Source: Aldersonia sp. NBC_00410 (lineage in GTDB: Bacteria > Actinomycetota > Actinomycetes > Mycobacteriales > Mycobacteriaceae). Taken from it: 64,000 nt of DNA. The notes under the pieces are model-generated. The model was not told the origin of the DNA and searched no databases. It saw only the letters and a program-made list of their open reading frames with translations. The stretch lies in assembly GCF_026342035.1 (NCBI RefSeq), contig NZ_JAPENM010000003.1:248001-312000 (forward strand), written 5' to 3'. Positions 26,896 to 35,424 of the stretch are shown here, piece by piece (within the stretch, counting starts at the first letter, position 1; each line of letters opens with the position of its first letter). The position numbers were made by a program, and so were the translations under genes.

Positions 26896-28019
26896 GTGAG
26901 CTCGTCGCCGATGGCGCGCAGCGCTTCGAGGTCGGACACCTCGAACGGCAGTGACGGCACATCGATCTGGGGGACGCGGGGGTGGGCACCGGTGAACCGG
27001 TGCAGCAGATGCCGCTCGCGACTGTTCACCGTGGCGCGCTCGGCATGGATCCGCAATGCGGCCGCGGCAAGTTGGGACTGTGGGGTGGGCTCGTCCTCGT
27101 CCAGTCGGTCGGCGGCGGTCAGCGCGTGATCCGCGGCCAGTTCGCAGCGCAATGGATGGGTGCGGTTGAGCACGAGGCCGGCAAGTGGCATGCCCTCGGT
27201 GGACAGTCGATCGACGAAGAATCCGGCCTCGCGCAACGCATCCGGCTCCGGCGCGGCGATCACCACGAACCTGGTGTCGTCGCGGGAGAGTAGTTCGAAG
27301 GTCTTCGTGGCCCGGTCCCGGAAGCCGCCGAACATCGAGTCGAGGGACTGCACGAAAGTCGATGCGTCCGACAGCATCTGCCCGCCCACAATCGTCGACA
27401 CGCCCTTGATCGCCAGGCCCATCGCGCCGGTGACCAGCCGGCCGAAGCCGCGGCCGGGAGCGGTGAACAGCCGGATCATCCGGCCATCCAGGAAGCTGCC
27501 GAGCCGTTTCGGAGCGTCGAGGAAGTCCAGTGCGTTCCGCGACGGCGGTGTGTCGACGACGATGAGATCCCAGCTGCTGTCGGCCGCGAGCTGGCCGAGC
27601 TTCTCCATCGCCATGTATTCCTGCGTGCCGCCGAAGGACGACGCGATGGTCTGATAGAAGGGATTGGCGAAAATCTGCTCCGCCTTGTCGGGCGTGGTGT
27701 GCTGCAGCACCATGTCGTCGAAGGTGCGCTTCATGTTCAGCATCATCGCGTGCAACTCGCCCTTGGCTTCGGAACCGAGTTGCACAGGCTGTGGCGAATT
27801 GTCCAGTTCCGCGACACCGAGCGCCTGCGCGAGCCGACGGGCCGGATCGATGGTGAGCACCACGACCTTGCGGCCGTTCTCGGCGGCGCGCATCGCCAGC
27901 GCGGCCGCCGTGGTGGTCTTGCCGACCCCGCCCGAGCCGCAGCACACCAGGATTCGCGCGTTCGAATCGGCCAGGATGCCCGCCATGTCGAGGTGCGGGG
28001 CCGTTTTCTTGGTGGTCAT
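26883..28019 (-). CDS. Get3/ArsA-like ATPase (Rv3680/BagB type)
   Basis: A 378-residue P-loop ATPase of the ArsA/Get3 family. The P-loop is [15 protein letters not shown] (Lys34; the deviant signature lysine is replaced by Ser29), switch I is [16 protein letters not shown], and switch II is [17 protein letters not shown]. ArsA-type arsenite cysteines are not apparent, so an arsenic role is unlikely. In mycobacteria the Rv3679-Rv3680 pair forms a Get3-like complex; its clients are unsettled. Its ATG at 28019 overlaps the stop of the upstream partner as ATGA, so the subunits are made together. It is convergent with whiB4. Confidence 0.9.
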   Translation of the reverse strand: MTTKKTAPHLDMAGILADSNARILVCCGSGGVGKTTTAAALAMRAAENGRKVVVLTIDPARRLAQALGVAELDNSPQPVQLGSEAKGELHAMMLNMKRTFDDMVLQHTTPDKAEQIFANPFYQTIASSFGGTQEYMAMEKLGQLAADSSWDLIVVDTPPSRNALDFLDAPKRLGSFLDGRMIRLFTAPGRGFGRLVTGAMGLAIKGVSTIVGGQMLSDASTFVQSLDSMFGGFRDRATKTFELLSRDDTRFVVIAAPEPDALREAGFFVDRLSTEGMPLAGLVLNRTHPLRCELAADHALTAADRLDEDEPTPQSQLAAAALRIHAERATVNSRERHLLHRFTGAHPRVPQIDVPSLPFEVSDLEALRAIGDELTRSA

Positions 28020-29185
28020 CGCACGCCCTGTTCGCCGAGGGTTTCCGCCAGCTCGTACAACCCGCCGAGGTCGACACCGCCGGTCAGCGCGGGTAGATGC
28101 ATCCGCGCCACATCGCCCTTGGCCAGCTCGATCGCGCTGACATCCTGCGCCTCGAGGGTCGCGGCGTGCTCGGTGACCTCGGCAACAAGACCGTTGAAGT
28201 CACTGTCGGACAACGACAACCCGGCCGTGATCAGCCCGGCGCGGATGGCGTCGGCGTCGAGCCGTCCCTTGGCCGCATCCTGCTGAATCTCCTTGGGCAG
28301 ATAGCCGGCGCCGGCCCGGTTCACGATGACGGTGCCGATCCGCAGGTCGTTGGCGCGCAGCTCGGCGATCGCGTCGGTGGTCTCCTGCACCGGAAGCGCC
28401 TCCAGCAGGGTCACCAGATGCACCACGGTGTCGTCGGAATGCAGCAGAGCGGCGACGCCCTGGCTCTGCGACGCAACCGGGCCACCGCGGGCGAGCTCGG
28501 CCATCGCCTTGGTGACGTCGAGGAAGCTTGCGATCCGGCCGGTCGGCGGCGCGTCCACCACCACCGCGTCGTAGACCGGCTTGCCCTTCGGGTTCCGGCG
28601 GATGACGGTTTCCTTGATCTTGCCGGTGAGCAGGACGTCCTTGAGTCCGGGTGCGAGGGTGGTCGCGAACTCGATCGCGCCCATCCGGCGCATCGCCTTG
28701 CCGGCGAAACCGAGGTTGTAGAACATGTCGAGGTACTCGAGGAACGCGGTCTCGGTGTCGATGGCCAGCGCCATCACCTCGCCCCCACCGTCGGCACTCG
28801 CGATGCGCGTCTCGGTGGGCGGCAGCGGTGGCCGGTCGAATAGCTGGGCGATGCCCTGCCTGCCCTCGACCTCGACCAGCAGCACTCGGCGCCCGCCCGC
28901 GGCGAGCGCAAGGGCGAGCGCGGCGGAGATGGTCGACTTGCCGGTGCCGCCCTTCCCCGACACGTAGTGCAGGCGGGCCTTCTCCGCGCTCGACGGCCAC
29001 TTGTCCGGGGCCGGAGCAGTTTCGTCGGCGACCGGAGCAGTTTCGTCGGCGACCGGACCAGATTCGTCGGCGACAGGACCAGATTCGTCGGCGACAGGGG
29101 CCGAGTCGTCGGCAACCGAAGTCGGTGGTTCCACGTCGCCGAGCCTATAGGGCAGCTGCTCGGTTGAGGCGAGTCGGTCATCCAT
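28016..29185 (-). CDS. Get3/ArsA-like ATPase (Rv3679/BagA type) with repetitive N-terminus
   Basis: A 389-residue partner ATPase. The deviant Walker A motif is [15 protein letters not shown] (Lys78 and Lys83), switch I is [15 protein letters not shown], and switch II is [18 protein letters not shown]. The mycobacterial protein is about 340 residues and begins shortly before the P-loop; here an acidic, disordered-looking N-terminus of about 70 residues includes five copies of a heptad of the type (S/T)-(A/G)-P-V-A-D-E, encoded by a 21-bp tandem repeat. The ATG at 29185 is the only in-frame ATG before it. Only 39 bp separate this start from the divergent small gene at 29225. Confidence 0.9.
   Translation of the reverse strand: MDDRLASTEQLPYRLGDVEPPTSVADDSAPVADESGPVADESGPVADETAPVADETAPAPDKWPSSAEKARLHYVSGKGGTGKSTISAALALALAAGGRRVLLVEVEGRQGIAQLFDRPPLPPTETRIASADGGGEVMALAIDTETAFLEYLDMFYNLGFAGKAMRRMGAIEFATTLAPGLKDVLLTGKIKETVIRRNPKGKPVYDAVVVDAPPTGRIASFLDVTKAMAELARGGPVASQSQGVAALLHSDDTVVHLVTLLEALPVQETTDAIAELRANDLRIGTVIVNRAGAGYLPKEIQQDAAKGRLDADAIRAGLITAGLSLSDSDFNGLVAEVTEHAATLEAQDVSAIELAKGDVARMHLPALTGGVDLGGLYELAETLGEQGVR
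29006..29110 (-). repeat. 21-bp tandem repeat, five copies, coding
   Basis: Five 21-bp units of the form GGCGACCGGAGCAGTTTCGTC (given here as first 20: GGCGACCGGAGCAGTTTCGT) run through the 5' part of the Rv3679-type gene. The outer units diverge by one to four bases. Each encodes seven residues, so copy-number change would not shift the frame. Confidence 0.93.
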
Positions 29186-29224
29186 GCATTCGGGGCTACC
29201 CAAACCGGGCGATAGTCTCACTTC

Positions 29225-29389
29225 ATGAGCGATGTGACCAGATGGGAATACGCGACCGTGCCGCTGCTGACGCACGCAACCAAACAGATCCTCGATCAGT
29301 GGGGTTCGGACGGCTGGGAACTGGTGGCCGTGCTGCCCGGGCCCACCGGTGAACAGCACGTCGCCTACCTCAAGCGACCGAAGGGCTGA
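29225..29389 (+). CDS. Small DUF4177-type protein (Rv3678A-like)
   Basis: A 54-residue protein beginning MSDVTRWEYATVPLLTH and ending HVAYLKRPKG. The pattern W-E-Y-x-x-x-P-L, then LDQWGSDGWELVAVLPG, is that of DUF4177 proteins, which are short, cytosolic and of unknown function. ATG at 29225; GATAGTCT about 10 bases upstream could be a -10 element, giving a leaderless or very short leader. It lies 3 bp before the RidA gene and was probably inherited with it: the same small gene stands here in mycobacteria. Easily missed because of its size. Confidence 0.85.
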   Translation: MSDVTRWEYATVPLLTHATKQILDQWGSDGWELVAVLPGPTGEQHVAYLKRPKG

Positions 29390-29392
29390 TCG

Positions 29393-29854
29393 ATGGCGAC
29401 CGAGTGGCGCGAGCGGTTCGCCGAGCTGGGACTCGAGGTGCCCCCGGTGGTGAAGCCGGTCGCCGCGTATGTGCCGGCGACGCGGACCGGCACCCTCGTC
29501 TACACGTCCGGGCAGCTGCCGATCGTGGACGGCGAGCTGAAGTACGCCGGCAAGGTGGGTGCGGAGATCACCGTGGACGAGGCCAAGGCCGCCGCCCAGC
29601 TCTGCGCGCTGAACTGCCTGGCCGCCGTGCACGACCTCGTCGGGCTCGACGCCGTGGTGCGGATCGTGAAGGTCGTCGGTTTCGTCGCGTCCGCACCGGG
29701 ATTCACCGGGCAACCGGTGGTCGTGAATGGGGCGTCGGAGTTCCTCGGGGAGATTTTCGGCGCGGCCGGCGTGCACGCCCGGTCGGCGGTCGGTGTGGCG
29801 GAGCTGCCGTTGAACACCCCGGTCGAGGTGGAACTCATCGCAGAGGTGGGTTGA
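29393..29854 (+). CDS. RidA/YjgF-family protein
   Basis: A 153-residue RidA-like protein (TRTGTLVYTSGQLPIVDGEL; LNCLAAVHDLVGLDAVVRIVKVVGFVAS; VNGASEFLGEIFGAAGVHARSAVGVAELPLNTPVEVELIAEV). RidA enzymes hydrolyse reactive enamine/imine intermediates from PLP enzymes. The canonical RidA arginine near the end is replaced in this subgroup (GVAELPLN), which is typical of the YjgF-like branch also found as Rv3678c, so imine deaminase activity is uncertain. Second gene of the probable operon 29225-30655. Confidence 0.9.
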   Translation: MATEWRERFAELGLEVPPVVKPVAAYVPATRTGTLVYTSGQLPIVDGELKYAGKVGAEITVDEAKAAAQLCALNCLAAVHDLVGLDAVVRIVKVVGFVASAPGFTGQPVVVNGASEFLGEIFGAAGVHARSAVGVAELPLNTPVEVELIAEVG

Positions 29855-29875
29855 AGCCCGAACTAGGCTGGCGAA

Positions 29876-30655
29876 ATGGCGCTCTCGCATCCCGCGTACG
29901 GACAATTGCGGCGGGTCACCGACACGGCGTCGGTGCTGCTCGCCGACAACCCCGGCAAGATGACCCTGGACGGCACGAACACCTGGATCCTGCGGGCGCC
30001 GGGCAGCAAGGACTGTGTCGTGATCGATCCGGGACCGAAGGACCGTAAGCATCTCGGCGCGATCAACGAGTTCGGGCCGGTGGCGCTGACCCTGGTCACG
30101 CATTGGCATCCCGATCACACCGGCGGGTTGAAGCGGCACGTCAAGCGCACCGGCAGCCCGTCGCGCGCGCTCGACGCCAAGTTCGTGCACGGCGAGGCCG
30201 AACCGCTTGTCGACGGTGAGGTGATCGAGGCGGCGGGCCTGCGGATCGAAGTGGTCACCACGCCGGGCCACACCGGCGACTCGGTGAGCTTTCTGCTCGG
30301 CGACGCGGTGCTGACCGGGGACACGATCCTCGGTCGCGGCACCACCGTGCTCGACTCGCGCGACGGGGCGCTGGCCGACTATCTCGCTTCGCTGGAGCGC
30401 CTGGCCGAACTCGGTGCAGGTAAGCGGATGCTGCCCGCGCACGGACCCGAACAGGCGGACACCGCGGACGTGGCGAAGGCCTACATTGCGCACCGGCACG
30501 AACGGCTCGATCAGGTGCGTGCCGCGCTAGAGGTGCTCGGCCCGGACGCGAAACCCATGCAGGTGGTCAAGCACGTCTACCGGGACGTCGACAAGAAGCT
30601 GTGGCCGGTCGCGCGCAGCTCGGTCAAGGCGCAACTCGCCTACCTGCGCACATAG
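29876..30655 (+). CDS. MBL-fold metallohydrolase (Rv3677c/LACTB2-like)
   Basis: A 259-residue metallo-beta-lactamase-fold hydrolase. Zinc-binding motif THWHPDHTGG (H-x-H-x-D-H), further ligands in TTPGHTGDSVSF and LTGDTILGRG, and a helical C-terminal part (VRAALEVLGPDAKPMQVVKHVYRDVDKKLWPVARSS) of the LACTB2-like winged-helix type. LACTB2 relatives are endoribonucleases or thioesterases; the activity here is not known. ATG at 29876, 21 bp after the RidA gene. A strong terminator follows. Confidence 0.91.
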   Translation: MALSHPAYGQLRRVTDTASVLLADNPGKMTLDGTNTWILRAPGSKDCVVIDPGPKDRKHLGAINEFGPVALTLVTHWHPDHTGGLKRHVKRTGSPSRALDAKFVHGEAEPLVDGEVIEAAGLRIEVVTTPGHTGDSVSFLLGDAVLTGDTILGRGTTVLDSRDGALADYLASLERLAELGAGKRMLPAHGPEQADTADVAKAYIAHRHERLDQVRAALEVLGPDAKPMQVVKHVYRDVDKKLWPVARSSVKAQLAYLRT

Positions 30656-30672
30656 CGCGCCGATCCAACAAA

Positions 30673-30709
30673 GAACGCCGCGCCCCGGCTGAACCGGGGC
30701 GCGGCGTTC
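30673..30709. terminator. Bidirectional terminator between MBL gene and crp
   Basis: GAACGCCGCGCCCCGG and CCGGGGCGCGGCGTTC form a perfect 16-bp stem with a 5-base loop between two convergent genes. AACAAA before it and TTCCTGCTT after it provide weak A/T tracts on each side. Confidence 0.88.
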
Positions 30710-30726
30710 CTGCTTCGGTGTCTCGG

Positions 30727-31401
30727 CTACCTGGCGCGGCGCGCGAGCCGCTCCGAGTCGGAGATGAGCACGCTCTTGCCTTCCAGGCGCAGCCAGCCGC
30801 GATGCGCGAAATCGGCGAGGGCCTTATTGACCGTCTCCCGCGAAGCGCCGACGAGCTGGGCGATCTCCTCCTGCGTGAGGTCGTGCGTCACCCGCAGCGC
30901 GCCGCCCTCCTGGGTACCGAACCGCTGCGCGAGCTGCAGCAGCGCCTTGGCCACGCGGCCGGGGACGTCGGTGAAGATCAGGTCGGCGAGGGTGTTGTTG
31001 GTGCGGCGCAGGCGGCGCGCGAGCACGCGCAGCAGCTGTTCGGAGATCTCCGGCCGCGCTTCGATCCACGCCTTGAGGGCATCGCGGTCCATACTCACCG
31101 CGCGAACCTCGGTGACCGTGGTGGCGGTGGACGTGCGGGGGCCCGGGTCGAAGATGGACAGCTCGCCGAACATGTCGGAGGGGCCCATGATCGTGAGCAG
31201 GTTTTCGCGTCCGTCCGCGGAGCGCCGACCGAGCTTCACCTTGCCCGTGACGATGATGTAGAGCCGGTCACCCGGCTCGCCCTCGTTGAACACCACATGG
31301 CCGCGCGGAAAGTCGACGGGTTGCAGCTGCTTGGACAGCGCCGCTACCGCGCTGGGCTCGACGCCTTGGAAGATGCCGGCTCTGGCGAGGGCCTCGTCCA
31401 C
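30727..31401 (-). CDS. crp: Crp/Fnr-family cAMP-responsive regulator (Rv3676/GlxR type)
   Basis: A 224-residue Crp protein. The cyclic-nucleotide domain (residues about 15-120) holds the cAMP phosphate cassette [18 protein letters not shown]; a long dimer helix follows; the winged HTH is [35 protein letters not shown] (about residues 166-200). It is close to identical with mycobacterial Crp over long stretches. I chose the GTG at 31401 ([13 protein letters not shown]) because the orthologue starts there; an in-frame ATG 75 bases earlier would add unlike residues. The adenylate cyclase gene found near topA in mycobacteria is absent from this window. Confidence 0.95.
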   Translation of the reverse strand: MDEALARAGIFQGVEPSAVAALSKQLQPVDFPRGHVVFNEGEPGDRLYIIVTGKVKLGRRSADGRENLLTIMGPSDMFGELSIFDPGPRTSTATTVTEVRAVSMDRDALKAWIEARPEISEQLLRVLARRLRRTNNTLADLIFTDVPGRVAKALLQLAQRFGTQEGGALRVTHDLTQEEIAQLVGASRETVNKALADFAHRGWLRLEGKSVLISDSERLARRAR

Positions 31402-31587
31402 GTTGTGTGCTCCTATCAGGGGGGTTGAGGTGCGACGGCTGCGCGTGTGGTGCACGGCACCTTCTTGCACGCACAACCGGTCAACCGACGCTGTCGTTCC
31501 AGTGGAGTCTACTTCGCACTGACCGGTGAGTAGTGACAGATGCCACGCATCGCGTTTCGTGCCGCGTTCTCAGCCCCTCGGCGCAGG

Positions 31588-31839
31588 TCAGCCCGCGCGC
31601 CGCCGCGGTGTCTCCGCCGCCGTCCCCGGGCCCGCCTTGCGCCGGTGAAACCGCGCCAGCGCGTCCGGCAAACCGGTCTTCGCAAGTGTCGTGACCTCGG
31701 CATTGCTCGCCGATTCCAGAAATTCGTCGACGTCTTCCTCGCGCACACTCAGCCGGCTGAGCCGGACCTCGACCCGCTCCATGGCCAGCGCGAACAACAT
31801 CAGCAGTACCGGAAACAGCACGACCGCCAGTCCTTGCAT
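31588..31839 (-). CDS. Small single-pass membrane protein (Rv3675-like position)
   Basis: An 83-residue protein starting at ATG 31839: a hydrophobic helix MQGLAVVLFPVLLMLFALAM, then a soluble charged part (LSRLSVREEDVDEFLESA) and a basic tail (ARFHRRKAGPG, PRRRAG). I know no function. A small membrane protein also occupies the slot between crp and nth in mycobacteria, which supports it as a real gene. It is divergent from nth. The ribosome binding site is weak. An upstream in-frame ATG would add 61 unlike residues and was not used. Confidence 0.65.
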   Translation of the reverse strand: MQGLAVVLFPVLLMLFALAMERVEVRLSRLSVREEDVDEFLESASNAEVTTLAKTGLPDALARFHRRKAGPGTAAETPRRRAG

Positions 31840-31908
31840 ACCGGGTAGTAAACACGGGGAATGTCTCAGAAGGAACACGTGCCCCGGGTGCTCCCGCACC
31901 TTCTTGTC

Positions 31909-31963
31909 GCTCCGCAGGCTCCGCTCTCGGGCCTTCTGGCGCTCCGCAGGCTCCGCTCTCGGG
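31909..31963. repeat. 23-bp direct repeat upstream of nth
   Basis: GCTCCGCAGGCTCCGCTCTCGGG (first 20 given: GCTCCGCAGGCTCCGCTCTC) occurs at 31909-31931 and identically at 31941-31963, a 32-bp period, in the divergent gap before nth. Each copy also contains GCTCCGC twice. It could be an intergenic dispersed repeat or a regulatory array. Confidence 0.85.
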
Positions 31964-31984
31964 AGGTGAACGTAGAGTTGTGCG

Positions 31985-32758
31985 GTGCGCGCGAGTCGAT
32001 CACCGGCCGGGGAAACGGTCACAGCTTCCGAGCCCGGCGAGGAGTCGCGGCTCGCCCTCGTCCGGCGCGCCCGGCGGATGAATCGGCGGCTCGCCGAGGC
32101 CTTCCCGCACGTCTACTGCGAGCTCGATTTCACCACGCCGCTGGAGCTGGCGGTCGCCACGATTCTGTCCGCACAATGCACCGACGTGCGGGTGAACCAG
32201 ACCACGCCCGCGCTGTTCGCGAAGTACCGCAGCGCCCGCGACTATGCCGAGGCGGACCGCACCGAACTCGAGGAATACATCCGCCCGACCGGCTTCTACC
32301 GCAACAAAACGAATTCGCTGATCGGACTCGGCCAAGCGCTGCTCGAGCGTTACGACGGCGAGGTGCCGAACCGGATGCAGGATCTGGTCACGCTGCCCGG
32401 GGTTGGCCGCAAGACGGCCAACGTGATCCTCGGCAACGCCTTCGATATCCCGGGCATCACCGTCGATACGCATTTCGGCCGATTGGTGCGCAGGTGGCGC
32501 TGGACCGCGGAGGAGGACCCGGTCAAGGTCGAGCACGCCATCGGTGAGCTGATCGAGCGCAAGGAGTGGACGCTGCTCTCGCACCGGGTGATCTTCCACG
32601 GCCGGCGCGTGTGCCATTCCCGCAAACCCGCGTGCGGGGTGTGCGCGCTGGCCAAGGACTGCCCGTCCTACGGACTCGGCCCGACCGATCCGGAGGTCGC
32701 GGCCAAGCTGCTCAAGGGCCCCGAGGTGGATCACCTGCTCGAACTGGTCGGCGGGTGA
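31985..32758 (+). CDS. nth: Endonuclease III (DNA glycosylase/AP lyase)
   Basis: Base-excision repair enzyme removing oxidised pyrimidines and cutting abasic sites (EC 4.2.99.18). The 257-residue protein has the helix-hairpin-helix [17 protein letters not shown] with catalytic Lys, the catalytic Asp in [13 protein letters not shown], and the [4Fe-4S] loop C-x6-C-x2-C-x5-C ([17 protein letters not shown]). The GTG at 31985 is used as start; a later start near the [12 protein letters not shown] segment is possible. First gene of a tight operon with thioredoxin, Nudix and MarP genes, the same order as Rv3674c-Rv3671c. Confidence 0.95.
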   Translation: MRASRSPAGETVTASEPGEESRLALVRRARRMNRRLAEAFPHVYCELDFTTPLELAVATILSAQCTDVRVNQTTPALFAKYRSARDYAEADRTELEEYIRPTGFYRNKTNSLIGLGQALLERYDGEVPNRMQDLVTLPGVGRKTANVILGNAFDIPGITVDTHFGRLVRRWRWTAEEDPVKVEHAIGELIERKEWTLLSHRVIFHGRRVCHSRKPACGVCALAKDCPSYGLGPTDPEVAAKLLKGPEVDHLLELVGG

Positions 32759-32765
32759 TCCGAGA

Positions 32766-33416
32766 ATGTCGAATACCGGCCGGTGGACCCTGGCCGCGCT
32801 GGTGGCGGTTGTCGCGCTGGTCGTGGCCCTGTGGCCGCGCGGCGACACCGACGACACGACCGGAAACGCTATGCAGACGAGCCGAACTGCGATGTCCGGT
32901 GTGGCGTCGGGTCCCGCGCCCGACGCAGCGGACCGGGCGCGGGCGGATCTGGACCCGTGCCCGCGGCCGATCGTGGCTGCACCGGAGGGGGCAGCACTCG
33001 CAGGCATCACCCTCGGTTGTCTCGCGGACGGGCAGCCGGCGGACCTCGCTGCGGTGCTGGCGGGCAAGCCGGCACTGCTGAACTTGTGGGCCTATTGGTG
33101 TGCGCCGTGCGCGGCGGAGTTGCCGCACCTGCAGGACTACGCGGCGCGCGCAGGCGGCGCGGTCACCGTGCTCACGGTGCACAGCGACCCGGACGAGGCG
33201 AAAGCGCTGGCCCGGCTGGCCGATCTGGATGTTCACCTGCCCGGCGTCGAGGACGGTTCGGGACGGGTTCGGGCCGCCGTCGGCGCGCCGAACGTCCTGC
33301 CGGTGAGCGTGCTCGTACGCGCCGATGGCACGATCGCCGATGTGGTTGCACGCCCGTTCCGCAGTGTCGACGAGATCGCCGAGACCGTCGAGCAGTCCCT
33401 CGGCGTCGCCGCATGA
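32766..33416 (+). CDS. Membrane-anchored thioredoxin-like (TlpA/ResA-type) protein
   Basis: A 216-residue exported thiol-disulfide protein. N-terminal signal-anchor helix (WTLAALVAVVALVVALWP), a low-complexity linker, and a thioredoxin fold with the active pair Cys112/Cys115 in LWAYWCAPCAAELPHLQ; the cis-Pro loop is PNVLPVSVLVRADG. Two additional cysteines (DPCPRP, LGCLAD) precede the active site and could form a structural disulfide. It starts 7 bp after nth and overlaps the Nudix gene by 4 bases. Mycobacterial Rv3673c occupies the same place. It may serve disulfide handling of exported partners such as MarP, whose own disulfide matters. Confidence 0.88.
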   Translation: MSNTGRWTLAALVAVVALVVALWPRGDTDDTTGNAMQTSRTAMSGVASGPAPDAADRARADLDPCPRPIVAAPEGAALAGITLGCLADGQPADLAAVLAGKPALLNLWAYWCAPCAAELPHLQDYAARAGGAVTVLTVHSDPDEAKALARLADLDVHLPGVEDGSGRVRAAVGAPNVLPVSVLVRADGTIADVVARPFRSVDEIAETVEQSLGVAA

Positions 33417-34216
33417 GCCGGCCGCAACCGTCGGGGCGGGCCCCCGACGGCGAATTGGTGACTCCAACGGAATCGATGCCGACCTGGTTGCGCCGGGTCG
33501 CCACCGAGCAACCGTCCGACGGATCCGGTATCAACCCGGTGCTGACCCGTATCCCGGCGGCGCAGGCCCGGGTACGCGATGCGGCGGTGCTCGTGCTGTT
33601 CGGTGGCAGCTGGGCCGCCGACCCCGGCTCGGCCGGTGGGTTGCCCGCCGACGCCGACCTGCTGCTCACACAGCGGGCGTCCACGTTGCGCCAGCACAGT
33701 GGCCAGGTGGCGTTTCCGGGCGGCGGCAGCGACCCGGACGACGACGGACCGATCGCGACAGCGCTGCGCGAGGCGCAGGAGGAGACCGGCCTCGACCCGG
33801 CGGGTGTGACGCCACTTTCGGTGTGGCCGGGCATCTTCATCCCGGTGTCCGGGTTCTCGGTGCGCAGCGTCCTGGCCTACTGGCACGACCCGAGCCCGGT
33901 GCGCGTCGTCGACCCGGGCGAGGCCGAGCGCGTCGTCCGAATGCCGGTGCACAAGTTGATCGAACCGGCCAACCGCTGCCAGGTGCGTCATCCGCTCGGC
34001 TACCAGGGCCCGGCGTTTCTCGTCGACGACCTGGTGGTGTGGGGCTTCACCGCAGGCATCCTCGCCGGACTGCTCGCGGTGTCGGGCTGGGAGTTGGACT
34101 GGGATGCCGCCGACGTGCGCGACCTCGACTCGACGCTGCGCGCCGTTGGCATGGATTCACCCATACCGCGTGGGCCGGTGCCCGACTCGCCGTCGCTGCG
34201 GGACGGTGACCGGTGA
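33413..34216 (+). CDS. Nudix hydrolase, CoA pyrophosphatase (NudL) type
   Basis: A 267-residue Nudix protein. The family segment LRQHSGQVAFPGG, characteristic of the CoA-diphosphatase branch, precedes the Nudix box GSDPDDDGPIATALREAQEETGL. The box keeps REAQEE but has Asp where the first Glu normally stands (G-x5-D-x7-REUxEE). Such enzymes cleave CoA to phosphopantetheine and adenosine 3',5'-bisphosphate. A polar N-terminal part of about 60 residues comes first. ATG at 33413 overlaps the thioredoxin stop; its own stop overlaps the marP start. Orthologue position: Rv3672c. Confidence 0.85.
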   Translation: MSRPQPSGRAPDGELVTPTESMPTWLRRVATEQPSDGSGINPVLTRIPAAQARVRDAAVLVLFGGSWAADPGSAGGLPADADLLLTQRASTLRQHSGQVAFPGGGSDPDDDGPIATALREAQEETGLDPAGVTPLSVWPGIFIPVSGFSVRSVLAYWHDPSPVRVVDPGEAERVVRMPVHKLIEPANRCQVRHPLGYQGPAFLVDDLVVWGFTAGILAGLLAVSGWELDWDAADVRDLDSTLRAVGMDSPIPRGPVPDSPSLRDGDR

Positions 34217-35403
34217 CCGGATCCGGTTGGCTCGATCTTCTCGTGGTCGCGCTCGCGGTGCTGGCTGCGATGTCGGGGTGGCGGCAAGGCGCGGTCGCGT
34301 CCGCGATCGCATTCTTCGGGGTGTTGCTCGGTGCGGTGGCCGGGATTCTCATCGCCCCGCATGTGCTCGTGCACATGGAAGGTGGCCGCGCCCGAGTGCT
34401 GGCGGGCGTCCTGCTGATCGTCGCGCTCGTCGTCGTCGGTGAAATCGCGGGCATGGTGCTCGGTCGAGCGCTGCGCAGCGGTATCCGCAATCCGGCGGCG
34501 CGATCGATGGACAGCACGATCGGCGCGCTGCTGCAGGCCGTCGCGGTGCTCGTCGCGGCATGGCTGCTTGCGATCCCGCTGACCACGTCGTCGCAGCCGC
34601 TCGTCGCCTCGTCGGTGCGTGGATCGAAGGTGCTCGCCACCGTCGACGACCTGGCGCCGGAGTGGATGCGCGAGCTGCCGAAGGAGTTCTCCGCACTACT
34701 CGATACTTCCGGACTGCCCGATGTGATCGGGCCGTTCGGGCACACTCCGGTCGCCTCGGTGGGCCCGCCGGACCCGAGCGTGCTGCAGAGTCCTACGGCA
34801 CAGGCCCTGAACGACAGCGTGCTGCGGATCCGAGGTGTCGCCCCCAGTTGCCAGCGTGCGCTCGAGGGGTCCGGATTCGTGATCGCGCCGGAACGGGTGA
34901 TCACCAACGCGCACGTCGTGGCAGGTACCGCTGGTGTGTCCGTGGACACCACCCAGGGCACGCTACCTGCGCGGGTGGTCCTATTCGATCCGTCGGTCGA
35001 CGTGGCGATCCTGTCCGTCCCGGGCCTGGACGCGCCCCCGATTCCGATCGCGCCCGCGCCGGCCGAACCGGGCCAGGACGCGATCGTGCTCGGCTACCCA
35101 GGTGGCGGGCCCTACACCGCGACCGCCGCACGGGTGCGCGAGACGTTGGAGCTGAGCGGCCCCAACATCTACCGGGACGGCACTGTCGAGCGCGAGGTGT
35201 ACACGGTGCGCGGGTCGATTCGGCAGGGCAACTCGGGCGGCCCACTCGTAGACGTCGACGGCCGCGCGCTCGGCGTGGTGTTCGGCGCCGCGGTGGACAA
35301 CAGCGACACCGGCTTCGTGCTGACGATGAACGAAGTCGCGGGTCAGATCGCGTCCGCGGCGACCCAGACCGCGTCGGTCGAGACCGGCGACTGCATCGCC
35401 TGA
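34213..35403 (+). CDS. marP: Membrane serine protease MarP (acid/oxidative stress)
   Basis: A 396-residue periplasmic protease with a CvpA-like membrane part of about four helices (residues 8-125) and a trypsin-like domain. The catalytic triad is His234 (ITNAHVVAG), Asp263 (SVDVAILS) and Ser341 (RQGNSGGPLV). Cys213 and Cys394 match the disulfide pair (214/395) known in M. tuberculosis MarP (Rv3671c), which keeps intrabacterial pH in acid. GTG at 34213 overlaps the Nudix stop as GTGA. Last gene of the nth operon. An Ala/Pro-rich linker (VSVGPPDPS type) separates the two parts. Confidence 0.95.
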   Translation: MTGSGWLDLLVVALAVLAAMSGWRQGAVASAIAFFGVLLGAVAGILIAPHVLVHMEGGRARVLAGVLLIVALVVVGEIAGMVLGRALRSGIRNPAARSMDSTIGALLQAVAVLVAAWLLAIPLTTSSQPLVASSVRGSKVLATVDDLAPEWMRELPKEFSALLDTSGLPDVIGPFGHTPVASVGPPDPSVLQSPTAQALNDSVLRIRGVAPSCQRALEGSGFVIAPERVITNAHVVAGTAGVSVDTTQGTLPARVVLFDPSVDVAILSVPGLDAPPIPIAPAPAEPGQDAIVLGYPGGGPYTATAARVRETLELSGPNIYRDGTVEREVYTVRGSIRQGNSGGPLVDVDGRALGVVFGAAVDNSDTGFVLTMNEVAGQIASAATQTASVETGDCIA

Positions 35404-35424
35404 CCGGCGATCGGTGCGGGCCGG

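Noticed and set aside
29190-30499. Extension of the Rv3679-type ATPase frame far upstream (827 codons)
   Set aside because: The extension is the antisense of the RidA and MBL genes; ATG 29185 is the last sensible start.
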